Positions 46,224 through 58,381 of a stretch of 64,000 bases of DNA are shown here, piece by piece. Position 1 is the stretch's first letter. Every line of letters starts with the position of its first letter. The notes under the pieces were generated by a model. That model made no database searches and was not told the DNA's origin. It saw only the letters and a program-made list of their open reading frames with translations. Source of the DNA: Thecaphora thlaspeos (Eukaryota; Basidiomycota; Ustilaginomycetes; Urocystidales; Glomosporiaceae); the NCBI GenBank assembly GCA_900291925.1, contig UWYS01000004.1:372001-436000 (forward strand), in the 5' to 3' direction. The position numbers and the translations under genes were made by a program.

Positions 46224-47560
46224 CTACTTCTTTGTCGTCTGACCGAGACCAGCGGCGTGCTCGGCCGCGGCTGTTGGGGATCAACATCGCAGAGGATGGA
46301 GAGGCAAGACGTCAGGACACTGCTTGTCCTGGACTAGAGGTGCCCAGCAGCGAGCGCGACCACTCACCCTGAATCGTCCTCGCGACGGTCGATCGAACCT
46401 TGCCGTCCTCGAGGTTGAGCAGGCCGGCGATTGTGCAACCTCCGGGAGCTGCAGGCGACAAAAGCAGGAAGAAGGACACGACGTCGTTGAGCATGTTTGT
46501 GCGATTCTCACGGGTATGGCAAGGGAGGGAAGGGGCGGGTAGGGTACGTACTGGTGACGCTATCCTTGATAGCGGCGGGGTGCATGCCCGATTGCATGAC
46601 CATTCTCGCCGCACCTTGCATCGCTGTTCCAACAAGACAAGTACACCGAGAGTTCTTTGATCAGCGTCCGCACCGTCTCTCAGCAGGAATGGCAAAAGGA
46701 CTGTACTCACTCTGTGCCGCCAGTTCGAGCGCCTCGGCACGGGGCAGCCCCATCATGACTCCCCCGTCGGCCATGGCCTCTAGGAAGACGCAGGCGAACG
46801 CCGGTCCGGAACCGGCGAGGGCGGTGCAGGCGTCAAAGTGCTTTTCGTCGAGGAAGCGACACTTGCCCACCGCCGAGAAGATCGAGAGGAGGATGGAACG
46901 GTCCAGAGCGAGCGTGGGGAGCGAGGGAGAAAGGGGCGAGAGGATAGTCATTCCTTCGCGGATCTGCGGCATGGCCCGGAGGGAGGGGCAGAAGATTAGA
47001 TGGGCAGGCTTTCGACGTCAGCATCGGAAGAAGAGTGCAGTAGGAAAGGGCATGGCAGGGGAAATGCGCACCTTGCAAGGCGTGTTTGGCATGGCCCTGA
47101 CTACCTTGGTCTCCTTGGTGACCCACTCCCTCATCTGTTCGATTCTCAACCCCGCACAGATCGAGATGACAAGTTTCCCGTCGACGGCCTCCCTCATCCT
47201 CTGTTCCTCGAGGATGTCCTTGACCATGTTGGGCTTGCAAGCCAGCACAATGACGTCTGCCTTTTGCGCAGCCTTGACGTTCTCGCCAGCTCCGGCCACG
47301 ACCTCGACGTCCGAAGCGTTGGCGAACGTCTTCTTGAGGCGTCGCACGGACTCGGTGCGGTTGACGCACGCGATGAAGCGCGAGGGGAGCTGCGTAAGAT
47401 CGTCTTCGTCTGAACCACCTTTGGAGAGCGAGGCGACAGACGATGATAGAGAAGCGGCCTGACCGGAAGAGAGCATCTGACGTTGCGAGTCGAAGACGCC
47501 CGAGAGAATCGCAACGCCCATGGTGCCGCAGCCGATGACGGCGAGGGTGTAGCCGGACAT
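46224..47560 (-). CDS. PRO3: Pyrroline-5-carboxylate reductase
   Basis: Last step of proline synthesis: reduces 1-pyrroline-5-carboxylate with NAD(P)H. Five exons, 47560-47072, 46963-46711, 46623-46552, 46448-46368 and 46270-46224, give 313 residues, close to the family norm (~280-290) with a modest insertion after the first strand (Ser-rich, with SDEDD). Motifs: N-terminal dinucleotide site LAVIGCGTMGVAILSG, VRAMPNTPCK before the first intron, TALAGSGPAFACVFLEAMAD, and the P5CR signature in exons 3-4, PGGCTIAGLLNLEDG. The last exon is only 47 nt and encodes the expected terminal helix (AAEHAAGLGQTTKK). The first donor is GTGCGC rather than GTGAGT. Confidence 0.95.
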
Positions 47561-48851
47561 GGTGAGTGAGAAGGGTGAGTAAATGCGCTTGTAGGGAGGG
47601 GCACAGGTGCGAGCAGGAGATGTCGATGGTGGCGGTGGTGGTGGAGAGAGGACACGGGCGAGTGTGGGTGTCCAAAGGGTCCAAGCAGCAGGCTCTCGAG
47701 AAGAAAGGCGGCTGGAGCGGTGGCCGCGCAGGATACATATCATGCAGCAACCCTGGGTGCCACCCTCGTATCTTCTTAGCCCTGTCTCCGTGACTCGAGG
47801 CGCGCTGTTCCTCTACAGTACAGCGCCGTCTTCAGCCCGCCTACAAATCATCATGAAGTCATCCTTGGTTCTTTAGATTGCCACACTGTCAAGCGACAAG
47901 ACTATATGCGGTACAACAAGACAAAAAACGAAGTCCGACGAAACAGGAACGAGTTGTTAGAGTTGAGAGAGATGTCCCCTATTGAAAGAAAGTGAGATCA
48001 AAGCTGGGACAATCTGATCGACGGTGTAAACGATCAAGCCGTGAGTAAAGCGTGGGGTTGGAGTTCAATCTGGCGCCATTCCGTAAGCCCACACGATGTG
48101 TGACCCACCCCCCCGGAACATCGATACCCCTCCGCCCCTTCGGCACCCCGAGAGGTTTGAAGGGACGGAAAAGATCCACGAGCCGGTTAAAGGGGATCGG
48201 TCGAGAATCGGTTTGCAAAAATATGGCGCGATGTTGTGTGCAAGGTGAGGGGTAGACGTAGGGTAGAGAGGGGCAAAAAGAACAAGATGGGAGGGGAAGG
48301 GACGGGAATCGTTATGAGGAGGCTGTGTCGCAACGTGGGATGGGCTGGCAGATGGGACGTCACACGGTTGTCGACGCTGTCGAGGAGTTGGCGAGCACGT
48401 AGCTTCTCGGCAAGGGCAGAGGGTGAGCTGAGGTTCGTAGGAGGATGGTGGTAGTGGAAAGAAAAGACGTTGCTGGTGCCCGTTCGGCCACTCTTTGTAC
48501 TCGTCGGTTTGCCGCTTCTTCTCGCCCTGCGGCCGTGCCCTTGTTTTCTCTTGCCGCTTTTTTCAGAACGGCGCGATAAAACGGACAAATCGGGACCGTC
48601 ATCAGACGCGCATGCTGCGGCTCCACGTCCTTTACACACAATTGAGCGTCGAAGAAGGGCCCGCCTCCCGACGCGAACCGTCGCAACGCTCGACGCTACT
48701 TGCTGCTCATGTCAGCTAGGCAAAGACTTGAACGAGAGCTCATTTGCTGGTGGGGAAAGTGTACATTGCTGGAATGAGACTGGACGAACGTGCCAGCATG
48801 CTGCCTGCCTGGCAGCCTGACATTAAAGACAAAGACAACGACGACGACGAT
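47561..48851. other. Intergenic region between PRO3 and RPT3
   Basis: About 1.3 kb between two minus-strand genes: PRO3 promoter and RPT3 3' side. It contains one TACAGTA copy (47814). No gene is supported. Confidence 0.5.
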
Positions 48852-50328
48852 CTACTGGTAGAAGTCCATCTTGCTGTCGTCGGGCTTCTTGACCACCTGC
48901 TTCCAAGCCTCCTCAAAGTCCTCGGGCATGATGACGTAGCGATTCTTCCGCACCGCCTGCAGGCCGGCCGCCTGGCAGATGGACGAAATCTCGGCAGATG
49001 AGAGCTTGTCCGGTCGACCGACGTAGTCCTCCAGGTCGACCTCGGGCGAGAGGTTCATCTTGCCGCAGATCGTCTGGAAGATGAGTCGCTTCTCTCGTCG
49101 GCTCGGGACGGGGAACTCGATCTTTCGGTCGAGACGGCCCGGTCGCAGCAGCGCAGGATCTAATGTGTCGGCTCGGTTGGTGGCCATGATGACCTGTGTT
49201 GACGGAGGAGCGATGGAGACCGGACACGAAGGGGGTTCACCGTCAGTGAGCCTTGTCGCATACAGGGAGCTTCTCGACAAGCCGACCGCAACGTCGCGAG
49301 ACCGGGACCGGAACCACGTCACTCACCTTGACGTTGCTCCCCTGATCGAAGCCGTCCATCTGGTTGAGCAGCTCGAGCAGGATACGCTGCACTTCTCGAT
49401 CCGCACCCGTTTGCGCATCGAAGCGCTTCGTCGCGATGGCGTCAATCTCGTCGATGAAAATGATTGCGGGCGCATTCTCCCTCGCGAGCCGGAAGACGTC
49501 TCGCACCATGCGCGGGCCCTCGCCGAGGTACTTTTGCACAAACTCGGACCCCACGACTCTGATAAAGGACGCTGTGGTGGCATTGGCAACGGCTTTGACC
49601 AGCATCGTCTTGCCGGTACCGGGCGGGCCGTAGAGGAGGACGCCGCGTGGTGGGTCGATGCCAATCTGGCGGTAGAGGTCAAACTGGATCAGCGGGAGCT
49701 CGACGGCCTCGCGGATCTCCTGCTTCTGGATGTCCATGCCGCCAATATCGGCGTACGTCTCGGTCGGCTTCTCGTCCTTGCCGAGCATGGCTATGCTCGA
49801 GTCGGCCTCTGGTGGGAGGACGTCGACGAGGGCATTCGAGTGGCGGTGGAGAGCGACGCTGCTGCTGGGCTTGAGCAGCTCGCGGTCGATGGTCGAGAGG
49901 ATGCGGACGACGTAGTTAGATCCCGTCGTGGAGCCGACGATGCCCGTGTGCTGGTCGATGGGCTCGAGGAATTGGCCGATGACGAGGGGCACCGACTGGA
50001 TCCGCTTGACTTCTTCCTGCGCCCGCACCAGCTCGCGCTTCAGGTTCCTCTGTTCGTCTTTCTGTTTTCGGGTCGGTCGGTAAGAGAAACATCAGGAAAG
50101 CATTCGTTAGCAGAGATCATCAGGCGTCCAGTGAGGAAGGGCTCGGCGCGTACTCACCACGTAGTCCTCCATGGTGTTGAGGAATTCGAGATGCTGCTGG
50201 AGCTTCTTGTAGCGGAGGTAGGTGTCCTCCTCTTGCTGCATCTTCTGGTGGATGGCCGCCTTTTCGGCAGCGGCATCCTCAAGCGTAGGCTCGGAGCGCT
50301 TGAGCGAGGCGATGCCTAGCTCCTCCAT
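48852..50328 (-). CDS. RPT3: 26S proteasome regulatory subunit Rpt3 (6B), AAA ATPase
   Basis: One of the six ATPases of the 19S base ring that unfold substrates into the 20S proteasome. Exons 50328-50158, 50061-49327 and 49193-48852 give 415 residues, matching the family. It starts MEELGI, as Rpt3 orthologues do, followed by a coiled coil ([20 protein letters not shown]). Conserved blocks: [19 protein letters not shown], Walker A GPPGTGKT at residues 202-209, Walker [17 protein letters not shown], and [17 protein letters not shown] with the arginine fingers. The C-terminal DFYQ resembles the hydrophobic-Tyr-x tail that docks into the 20S ring. A possible acceptor just before the ATG suggests a 5' UTR intron. 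Confidence 0.97.
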
Positions 50329-51485
50329 CTTTTGGCTAAAATGAGCTGCTCCTCACGGAAGGCAGGGAGGTTGGCGGGTAAAGGGCGGGACGCGGGTTGA
50401 GCCGTTGGTTTACGGGAGACCCTCACCAAAGGTAGGCAAGATATATGCGGATCCAGCCGTGAGTGGGTGCAAGGGCGAGATTCGATACGAGAGCTCCGAG
50501 ACGATGCGGGGTTGATGGTGGTGGGTGGCGGCCAAGGTGTTGTGACGGTGGCGGTGGTGGTGGAGGGTCGAGCCTGGGGCTTCGGCGTCGGCAGCGAGGC
50601 CAGCCTGCGTGCTGAGGGGACGCGCGGAAAGTGGAGCAAAGCGGGTGATCGAGCAGCGAGGCTTGCAGACTGGGCTGGAAGTGAGGCCGCCTGGCTCGGA
50701 CCCCGCCGCTCGAGCTTGGGCCTGGCCGGGCCAGGGGGAGGGACCCTCTGCTGCCTGCAGCCGCCTTTTTGAAACAAGCTTCTATCTCTGTGGGCCTTGT
50801 TGGGCCAGCACACCACCTGTCTTTTCGCCCATCCTGCCATTGCGTCCTTCCCTCCCTTCTTCGACCACTCGCTCCTTGGCCTTCCCTCTCACCTCTCCTC
50901 CGGGCCGAAGCACGCCGACGATACAACAAACACAGCCAACGCACGCTCTTGGACCTCGATCGAGCCAAGCTTGGAACCTTGGCGCTCGCCGCACCCGTCT
51001 CGGCGCCGCCGCGAGCTAATCTACGCCAACAAGCGAAACCCACTGCCCATTGACGGCTTCAGAGACGGCGCGTTCCGACGGCGTCAACCATCCGCCCGCC
51101 CACCGGACTGCCAAGCACCGGCCGACGACTTGCTCCTCTCGCATTTTCGCTGCGCCCGCACGTGCCTTGCTACTTGCCGTCGCCTCCTCCGCCTCTTCTT
51201 GCCTTTCGAGTGCGCCTACAGGCAGTCAGAGTCATGTCCACCACCTCCACCTGAGCTCGCTCCCGTCAGGCGCCCCTGCGGAAAAAGACGACCATCTCAC
51301 GGCCATCCCGACCATACGGCGTATTGCCATCAATCAGTGCGCAGAGCTAGCAGCGGCTTACCCAAACGCACACGGCCTGGCAACGCCCCCAGCCGCGCAG
51401 TCAGCGCAAGCAACGCGCACACCTCGGTCCATACCGGTCATCGTCTCGCCACTTCGGTTCTCGCCACACCCGTCCGCTCGCCAAG
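50329..51485. promoter_or_regulatory. Divergent promoter region between RPT3 and the TPR gene
   Basis: About 1.16 kb between divergent start codons. I looked for the fungal Rpn4-type proteasome box (GGTGGCAAA) and did not see a clear copy. Open frames here are low-complexity and were rejected. Confidence 0.45.
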
Positions 51486-54322
51486 ATGGCTAGGGGAAAG
51501 ACGAAGCTGCGCAAGGTCGAGAGGGCAGCGTACAAGACGCCCTCGGTCGAGGCAAAACAGGCAGCGGCGCGAAGTCTCGTCTGGGACTGGGACTCGCACG
51601 CCCACGATGACGACGGTGACTGGGAGGACGACTTCTGCGACCACGAGAACCTCAAGCCCAGCAGGATGGCGCGCGTCAAGGAGCTCCTCTCGGAACTCTT
51701 CAGCTCTTCGTTCAAGCTCGCCGTACCATCCCTCTTCCGCGGCATGGTCCAGAAGTGAGTCCCGTGCCGTGTTCCTGACGGGCTTTTCGCCGTCGCATCA
51801 CGTTGTGACTGACCCTCTTGTTGTCTTCGCCGCATCGAACGCCGCTCAGCCTGCAGGACCAGGTCCTCAAAGAGAAGATTACCAGCTTCATCGAGCATGG
51901 CTTCAATCCAGATGTGGGTGGCTCCTTTGCTCAGCCGATTCAATGCAAGACGCAACCGTTCCCGCAGGCATTCGACGCTGACCCTTGCGATGGTTTCTTC
52001 TTCCCGATCCGGCTCCCTACAGCTGATTGAGCAGCTGGCAGACGACTCTTCGACAAGGGAAGGCATATGCACACAGATCGTGCTGGCGTGCAAGGAAGAA
52101 CTGGCCGACGTCGTGCTCAGACTCTCGACCGAGGACTCCTTTGACCTGCTTTGCGATCTCGTGAGTTGCCCGCGCGCGCTTTCTCTTCCTCTCCGGAAGG
52201 TTCGGCTGGCTGGTGGTGCGCCGCCTTGTTGACCTGCTCCAAGATGCTCTGCCGCTGCGCTGCTCCGCCACAATCCCAACTTTTACAGGCGGTCAGACAC
52301 GGTCGGGACCTCAACACCTGGGGCCCGCCCTGCGCCTGCTCCTTCTCCCGATGCCTGCCGTGCCTCGAACGGCTGGTCGAGTCGATCAAGGCAACGCCAC
52401 CGATGCCGCCGGCCGAGATCAAGCCGATCGAGTCGACTGCGCTGATTGACTGGATCAAGAAGAACGAGCTCTTCGACTCGATCGACGCCTACGACTCGGA
52501 CGACGAGGAGAATCCCAACGGCAGCTGGGTCGACGACGTGAGCTGGCAGGAGCGGGTCTCTTCTGCCTGGGAGAAGATGGCGTCGATCCTGTGGCAGTTT
52601 GCCGATAAGATCGATCCGCTCGAGATTGCTAGGGTCAAGGGGGCGCACAACACCCTGCGCAAGCTCGACGGCCTCGACCTATACTACACCGTCGTGACGC
52701 GCGAGGTGGCCGAGGAACGCACGCGAAAGGACCTCATCTTGGGTGCCGACAGCGCGACGCGGCTCTACCTGAGCAAGCACTACGAACGGATGAAGAAGGA
52801 GAACAGGAAGCTGAGCGGCAAGTCGGCGATCAGTGGCGCCGGAATTGGCACCGGCAGCGCGGACGACTGGGCGGGCGTCGAATATCGGAAGGCGCTTGCG
52901 AGGGCGATACGCGAAAAGGGCAACCAGGCATACTCGGCGGCACGGTATCAGGATGCGACGGACCAGTACACCAGGGCGATCGGCTACGATGCGACCGAGC
53001 CGATCTACCCTCTCAACCGGGCGGCTTGCCTCCTGAAGCTGAGGCGCTTCTCCGAGGCGGAGCGAGACTGCACGGCCGCGATCCTGCTCGACGCCAGCAA
53101 CCACAAGGCGCACTTCCGCCGCGGCGTCAGCCGGGCAGGTCTGGGCAAGACGGACGAGGCCAAGGAAGGTAGGTTGCACGGGATATGCATGCAAGAGCTT
53201 CGATGACGAACGCACCTCTCAACAAATTCTGACTTGTCTTGCTCCTGTACTCGTACATCCGTCGTACTGCTTTGCTCCGCGCCGCCAGATTTTGAAGAGG
53301 TCTTGCGCCTGCAGAAGGGGAATCCGGAAGTTCGCGAGGAGCTTCGCAAGCTCAGCGAACGCTTCCTGACCGAGTCCAGCCGCAGGGCGGATTCAATGGA
53401 CACGCTCGACTGCGATACCGGGCACACCACCGGCTCGGCCAGCAAAGAGGCTGCTCAGCCGGTGATGGCCACCAGCAGCGGCAGCAAGGGCAAAGCCAAA
53501 GCCCCACGTGGCGCAGCGTCCAAGGTCCTAGACATCAGCCTCGAGTCAACGCCTGCCTCTTCGCCACAACTGGCATCGAAAGCAGCATTCGAAAGCACGA
53601 CGACCGCAGCAGCGGCCCAGGGCTCCGATGCTGAGGTGGCAGCAAGAAGGCCCCCATCTAGCATGAAGGCCTCGGAGGCCGCATCTTCGCAGGCGACGTC
53701 AAGTACGAGCACGAGCAAGTGCGCGCCCGGCGGACGCACTTCGAGCTCGCAAAGCTACGTCACCGCCTCTTCTACCTGCTCGAAGTTGAGAGCCGGGCCT
53801 AACGATGATGACAAGAGGACCAAGTTCCCACCACTACCCCTTCTGCTTCCTGCAAAGGAGAGCAGCAGTGGCCCTGCAGATAGCTCCGTCTCGCCGACAC
53901 GACGAGACGCCGGGACCGCCTTGCCGGACCGAGCACCATCCTCACTCTCCGAGCCAATGTCGCAGGACAAGGCCACGACTTCTGGCGCGACGCCACCCCA
54001 ACCTATCGAGCAGGAAACGGCCACCTCGGCTACGACATCACAGGGAGTCCTCGCCACCACAGCGACGCCCTCTGATCCAGAAGTCGAGAGCCTACAGAAC
54101 TGGCTCCGCCGGACGCGCGAGGTACTGATTGAGATTCAGTTCGCCCACTACTTTAGCCTGGTCCTCGAGAGGGAGACGGGCGCCAAGCTCGACAACCTTC
54201 TCGACTGCGAGCTGTACACGTGGACGATGAAGGTTCTTGAGTTCCTGGGAGATCGAAAGAGGGGTTTGCAGGAGGGCAAGAAGGGGAAGGGAGAGGGTAC
54301 CTCGGGACCGGTACCGGCGTAG
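51486..54322 (+). CDS. TPR protein with carboxylate-clamp repeat (chaperone-binding type)
   Basis: Exons 51486-51754, 51850-51913, 52023-52160, 52289-53168 and 53289-54322 give 794 residues. Residues ~356-470 form three TPR repeats: RAIREKGNQAYSAARYQDAT, PIYPLNRAACLLKLRRFSEA and NHKAHFRRGVSRAGLGKTDE. The Lys, Asn, Asn, Lys and Arg positions that grip a C-terminal EEVD peptide of Hsp70/Hsp90 all seem present, so a co-chaperone role is likely (inference). The N-terminal ~350 residues are acidic in places (DAYDSDDEENPNGSW) and match no domain I know. The region after the TPRs is Ser/Thr/Ala-rich and low in order, ending in a compact, probably helical segment (NWLRRTREVLIEIQFAHYF) that may be a second domain. 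A closer family name (for example an RPAP3- or Hop-like group) cannot be justified. Confidence 0.82.
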
Positions 54323-54737
54323 GGAAGCGGAGGCGAGCGGACGCCGAGGCGGCACGCGGGCGTCGGGCCACATACTGCCTTGCGACATGGCACCTTCCTG
54401 ATCACGACAAACATGCATCTATGTACTTTAAGCATCCTTTTCATTCCCAATCAGTCGAGCATCTTCTGTCTCCGAGACGCCCTCGCCAACGAACCCGACG
54501 ACTACGACAACAATTGCGTACTTGCTCTGCCCATCGTCACTGGGCAGGGTGGCTATGCACGAATCAGTGGCGACCCGTATCCGCTCAGAGGTCAAGAGAC
54601 GTTGCGCAGGCAGACGGAAGAGTGGGCGGCAACTGTTCTGTTGTTACAAGATGATGCGGCGATGAGGCTAGAATACAGTGGCAAGGGACTGCAAGAGGGA
54701 TGCGAGGGAGTAAAGAGGAGGCAGGTAAGTAGCGGCG
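54323..54737. other. Convergent 3' intergenic region
   Basis: 415 bp between converging stop codons. Nothing beyond the two 3' ends is visible. Confidence 0.5.
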
Positions 54738-56099
54738 CTACTCGAAGTCATCCTCGAATGCCATCTCTTCGACGTCATGACCGCGACCTTCTGGGTCGAA
54801 TCCATCGTCGAACACGTCGGACGGCGACACAGTCCGTCTCCGATCTTCTTCGTCGTCAAGGTCCTCGTCCTCGTCATTTTCGTCGACATCCTCCGTTTTC
54901 ACCGTCGGGAGGTTGTCTTCGCTAAGCACAGCTGCCGATGCGGTGCCGGTGGCGCTGGGCCTGCGAGGTAGGCCGAAGCCAGGGCAGGGACCAAATTTGC
55001 CGCCGCCGCCGTGGAAGACGGGCGACCCGCCCGTCCCCTTGCGCAGAGCCGTGCTGGCGGACGAGATCGACTTCCGACCAAGTCGGTGGGCCGGACCGGC
55101 GGGCAGGCTGTTGGCTGTCCGCTCTCGGGTGCTGATCGACCGGGCCTCTTCGGACCTTCGGACCCGCTCCATCTCGGCAAGCAAGGCGGCGGACTGAAGT
55201 GCTAGAGACTGCTCGTACGACATTTGCTGAACCCTGGATCCGGGGATCGTGTTCTGGCAAAGGTGCAAATGGAAGAGGTCAGAGGAGAGAGAAGCGCAAC
55301 GCAACGCGATCAGCAACTGCCAGAATAGACGAGAACATCGGCGCGCCAAAGGTAGAGCCAAGACACCTACCTGCATCTCTTCGGCTAGCCTTTTCTTGAC
55401 GCCGAGCGTATCTCTCTCCCATGCGAGCGAATCTCTGGGGACAGGTGTACGATCAGACGCGCGGGCCGTTGAGCTGCTGCTTGTCGTTGGGAGTGCAGCT
55501 TGTACGCTGAGTCTGTCCATCGCTTCGGCCAGAGCTTCTCTAGACGTCGCTTGCGGGGCCACTTTGTCGTCGATCCTCCACCGGCCCACGTCGTCCTGGA
55601 TCTGGCGGACGCCACGCTTGACAAGCAGCTCTTTGCGGATCTCGTCCGTCTCGATCCGCAGGCGCTCCCGCGCCCTAGCTCGATCCTGCAGACGGGCGTG
55701 GACTGAGGGTGTCGCGTTCTCCTGCCCCGAGACGAACGGCAGAGGCGTGGCGAGGATCCGCTCGTGGCGATCGAGCATGTCGGCGAGCTCAAACTCCGAG
55801 CAGCGCGAAAGGGGTTTGCGGATGCCTGCAGACGTCCGGGAGGTCCTCGGGATGAAGGCGAGGGACGCCGCCGACTTGAGACCGGGGCCGGTGCGCGTGG
55901 CGTGGTAAGGCGACGTGGAAAGCGCAGAGGGCTGGGCTGTCTGTGCGGCAGTGCCACCATAGCCCGATGCGGCAGCCGAGTGTTGGCTTGACGAAGGGCT
56001 TTGGGGCGAGGTCGACAGGGTGAGGGCTGCATTGGCGTCGGACCTGGTGTCTCCCTTTATCGGAGCTCTGCCCCCGGTCGGGACCATAAGGCCGTTCAT
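54738..56099 (-). CDS. Protein of unknown function with acidic C-terminus
   Basis: Two exons, 56099-55371 and 55253-54738. The intron 55254-55370 has a GTAGGT donor and a pyrimidine-rich CCAG acceptor; it is 117 nt long and has no stop, so the frame stays open if it is retained (453 residues retained, 414 spliced). The middle looks conserved: FELADMLDRHERILATPLPF, then a charged helical region (RARARERLRIETDEIRKELL) and, after the intron, IPGSRVQQMSYEQSLALQSA. A Gly-rich patch and a strongly acidic stretch (DENDEDEDLDDEEDRRR) precede the C-terminus EEMAFEDDFE. I do not recognise the family. Coiled-coil character and acidic tail suggest a binding or scaffold protein, but this is a guess. Confidence 0.72.
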   Translation of the reverse strand: MNGLMVPTGGRAPIKGDTRSDANAALTLSTSPQSPSSSQHSAAASGYGGTAAQTAQPSALSTSPYHATRTGPGLKSAASLAFIPRTSRTSAGIRKPLSRCSEFELADMLDRHERILATPLPFVSGQENATPSVHARLQDRARARERLRIETDEIRKELLVKRGVRQIQDDVGRWRIDDKVAPQATSREALAEAMDRLSVQAALPTTSSSSTARASDRTPVPRDSLAWERDTLGVKKRLAEEMQVGVLALPLARRCSRLFWQLLIALRCASLSSDLFHLHLCQNTIPGSRVQQMSYEQSLALQSAALLAEMERVRRSEEARSISTRERTANSLPAGPAHRLGRKSISSASTALRKGTGGSPVFHGGGGKFGPCPGFGLPRRPSATGTASAAVLSEDNLPTVKTEDVDENDEDEDLDDEEDRRRTVSPSDVFDDGFDPEGRGHDVEEMAFEDDFE

Positions 56100-58381
56100 G
56101 GCGGCGCGGAAGAGAATGTAGCTTGGGAGACAGATGCAGAAGCGTTTGGACCTGTCGGTGGGGATTGAAGTCGAGGATGCCGTAGGGTCCGTCTGCTCGG
56201 AGAGGAAAGCGCGGCAGCCTGCGGCAGGGGATGATTCAGGGGCGGTCGGTGGCGGCGGCGACTACAAGGATGAGCTGAGGCGAAACCTAGGACGGCTCGG
56301 ATGCGATCGGTAAGTGGGAGGGGGTCGACTGATGTGTGACGACGGCCTTGGACGTACATGGCAGAGCAACGAGGGAGGATCGTTGGAGTTGATCTCGGCA
56401 AAGGACCGAATCTGACAAACACCAAAGGCGGCGCAGGCGAGAATGTCCAATGTTAGATGTCTGGATGCGTCGAGGCCCTGGGGCTGCAAAGCGGAATTGC
56501 TGAGAGTGTGATGGGGAACAGTGCAAGGCCGGCAAGACGATCAAGGGAGGTGAATGGTGAGCGGGAGGAGTAGTGTGGGATGTTGGCCATGGAGCGAAGA
56601 GGTATTTATGGGTTTCACGAAAGGGGGTCTGCGAGCTGGGCTGGCTGGTTGGCTGGCTGTGTGCTCGACCGCCAGCGGCCCCCCCCCCCCCTCGCCTCTC
56701 TCCGTACGACAAAAATCTCATAGCGTGAATAAATAATGTATATCAAAGTAGAATGCATGTATGACGGGTCGGGGTCCCTAGCCAGCCTTTCCGCCCAGAG
56801 GAAGAGAGGGGGTGGCCAGTGCTGGCTGGCTGGCCGGCCTTTCGACGAAAAGGCGATGGCGGTGCCGCCTGTGGGCGCGCAACGTAGCACTCTAGCCGTC
56901 TCCGCCGCCCCCGCCCCCGCCCCAAGAGGTCCGATGATACGACATATGACATCGAGACGGAACGCATCCGTGCGAGCGAGGCGTGGGGTTCCTCTCCTTT
57001 CCCTTCGCCCTGTCTCGCGACGACAGGTGCACCGTACGTCGGGCACTCCAGGAGGAGGCTGTCAAGGCCGGGTTGAGCGGTCCATCATCGTCGGCCTCGC
57101 CGGAGAGAGGCTCTGGGTTTGCCCGGCGTCATCCACAGACCGGACAGGGTCGCGCAACTAGGCAGGCGGGCGAGCTCCGCAGGCAAGGCCAATTTGGCCG
57201 ATTTGCAGCAGCCCAGCCGATTGCAGGCTGGGGGCGCGCTGTGGAGCGCACGTACAGTTACGTGGTCCAGCGCTTGCCCGGCCCTCTTGCGCGGCAGACA
57301 GCCGAGCACCAGCAGCGAGTAGCAAGGGAGACGAGGCCAGGCCAGGCCAGGACAGGACGGACGGGATGCTCTCGTCGCCGTCCGGTGCCCCCTCCCCTCG
57401 CCAAGGGGCCATCGGCGCTTTCTCCGCCTCGATCCGTCCGTGCCAGCCTTGGAACCGCGGCCAGGGCGGCCGATTCCGTCGTCATATAAATAGCTGTCAC
57501 AGCGGAAATCCCATCGCTCCTTGAGCGACCATCACCATCACCCCGACATCGTCGCATTCGCCCCGGCACCGGCTCTCGCCACCTCTTTCTTGTCGTTGCT
57601 CGTCGTCGTTCTCATCCGCCACCCACCACCGTCAACCCCGCTCCCTCATCCCCTTTCTGGCTTTCCACGCTCTAACCGCCACCGGTCGCCCCTTGGGTTT
57701 GTTGCAGTCATCGTCCTTCCTCTTGCCCGACGACGTCACCTTCAAACGACCGCCTTCGCCGACCGAACCCTGTCCCGCTCAGAGCACACCTGCTCGCCCC
57801 TTGTCCTTCGCATCGCCCCTTTGTTTACCCGAACTTCGACGCAACGAGTGTGCACGCAGCCGAGGCCTTCTTGCGCAGACGGTCTCTTGCATCTCGGACG
57901 AAAGGGCCACGCACTTCCTCCCGCTCTGCTGCCTTGCGTGATCCAGCAGCTTCCAAGCATGCAGAAGCCACACCTCTGCCTCCAAGGAGCCGCGCTGCGT
58001 TAAATCTTCCTCGCTCCGACCACAAGCGCGAGATCCATCGGCTGCCCCTACTTCGACACATGACAGCGGCAGGCGACAGAGGACGTCACGGAGAAGCACA
58101 CATTATCGGACTTCAGAGTATCCACCTTGTCCGAACGAGCTCTCCCCAACATCCGCCTCCCGGCGGCAGCGCCGACCTCCTGTGAGTAGAGCAAAAACGG
58201 CAGATGACGTACGAGAACGTGACGGAAACAAGTTCGAGCTGAGGCGTCCGGCGAAGCTGCTGCTGCCGCTGTCGCGGCTCCGCCTTCCGCCCCGCTGCCC
58301 AGGGAGTCCTAACCATCTCGCCCCAACGCTAACTCTCCCCGTCTTTCCGCACCCTTGCCGATCCTGAAATGGACAAGCACG
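56100..58381. promoter_or_regulatory. Large divergent intergenic region upstream of SET9
   Basis: About 2.3 kb between divergent start codons. It contains a C13 homopolymer (56679-56691), GGCTGGCT-type simple repeats and, near 57484, a TATA-like ATATAAATA about 0.9 kb upstream of the SET9 start. Long pyrimidine-rich leader sequence precedes the SET9 ATG, perhaps with a 5' UTR intron. Open frames in it lack motifs. Confidence 0.45.
56679..56691. repeat. C13 homopolymer
   Basis: Thirteen consecutive C residues in the divergent region upstream of SET9. Confidence 0.9.

Noticed and set aside
48187..48639. 150-codon open frame on the minus strand between PRO3 and RPT3
   Set aside because: No family resemblance; basic and Ser/Pro-rich; probably PRO3/RPT3 intergenic DNA.
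57521..58003. 160-codon open frame upstream of SET9
   Set aside because: Begins at TTG, is His/Pro/Arg-rich and lies in the SET9 leader; no family motif.
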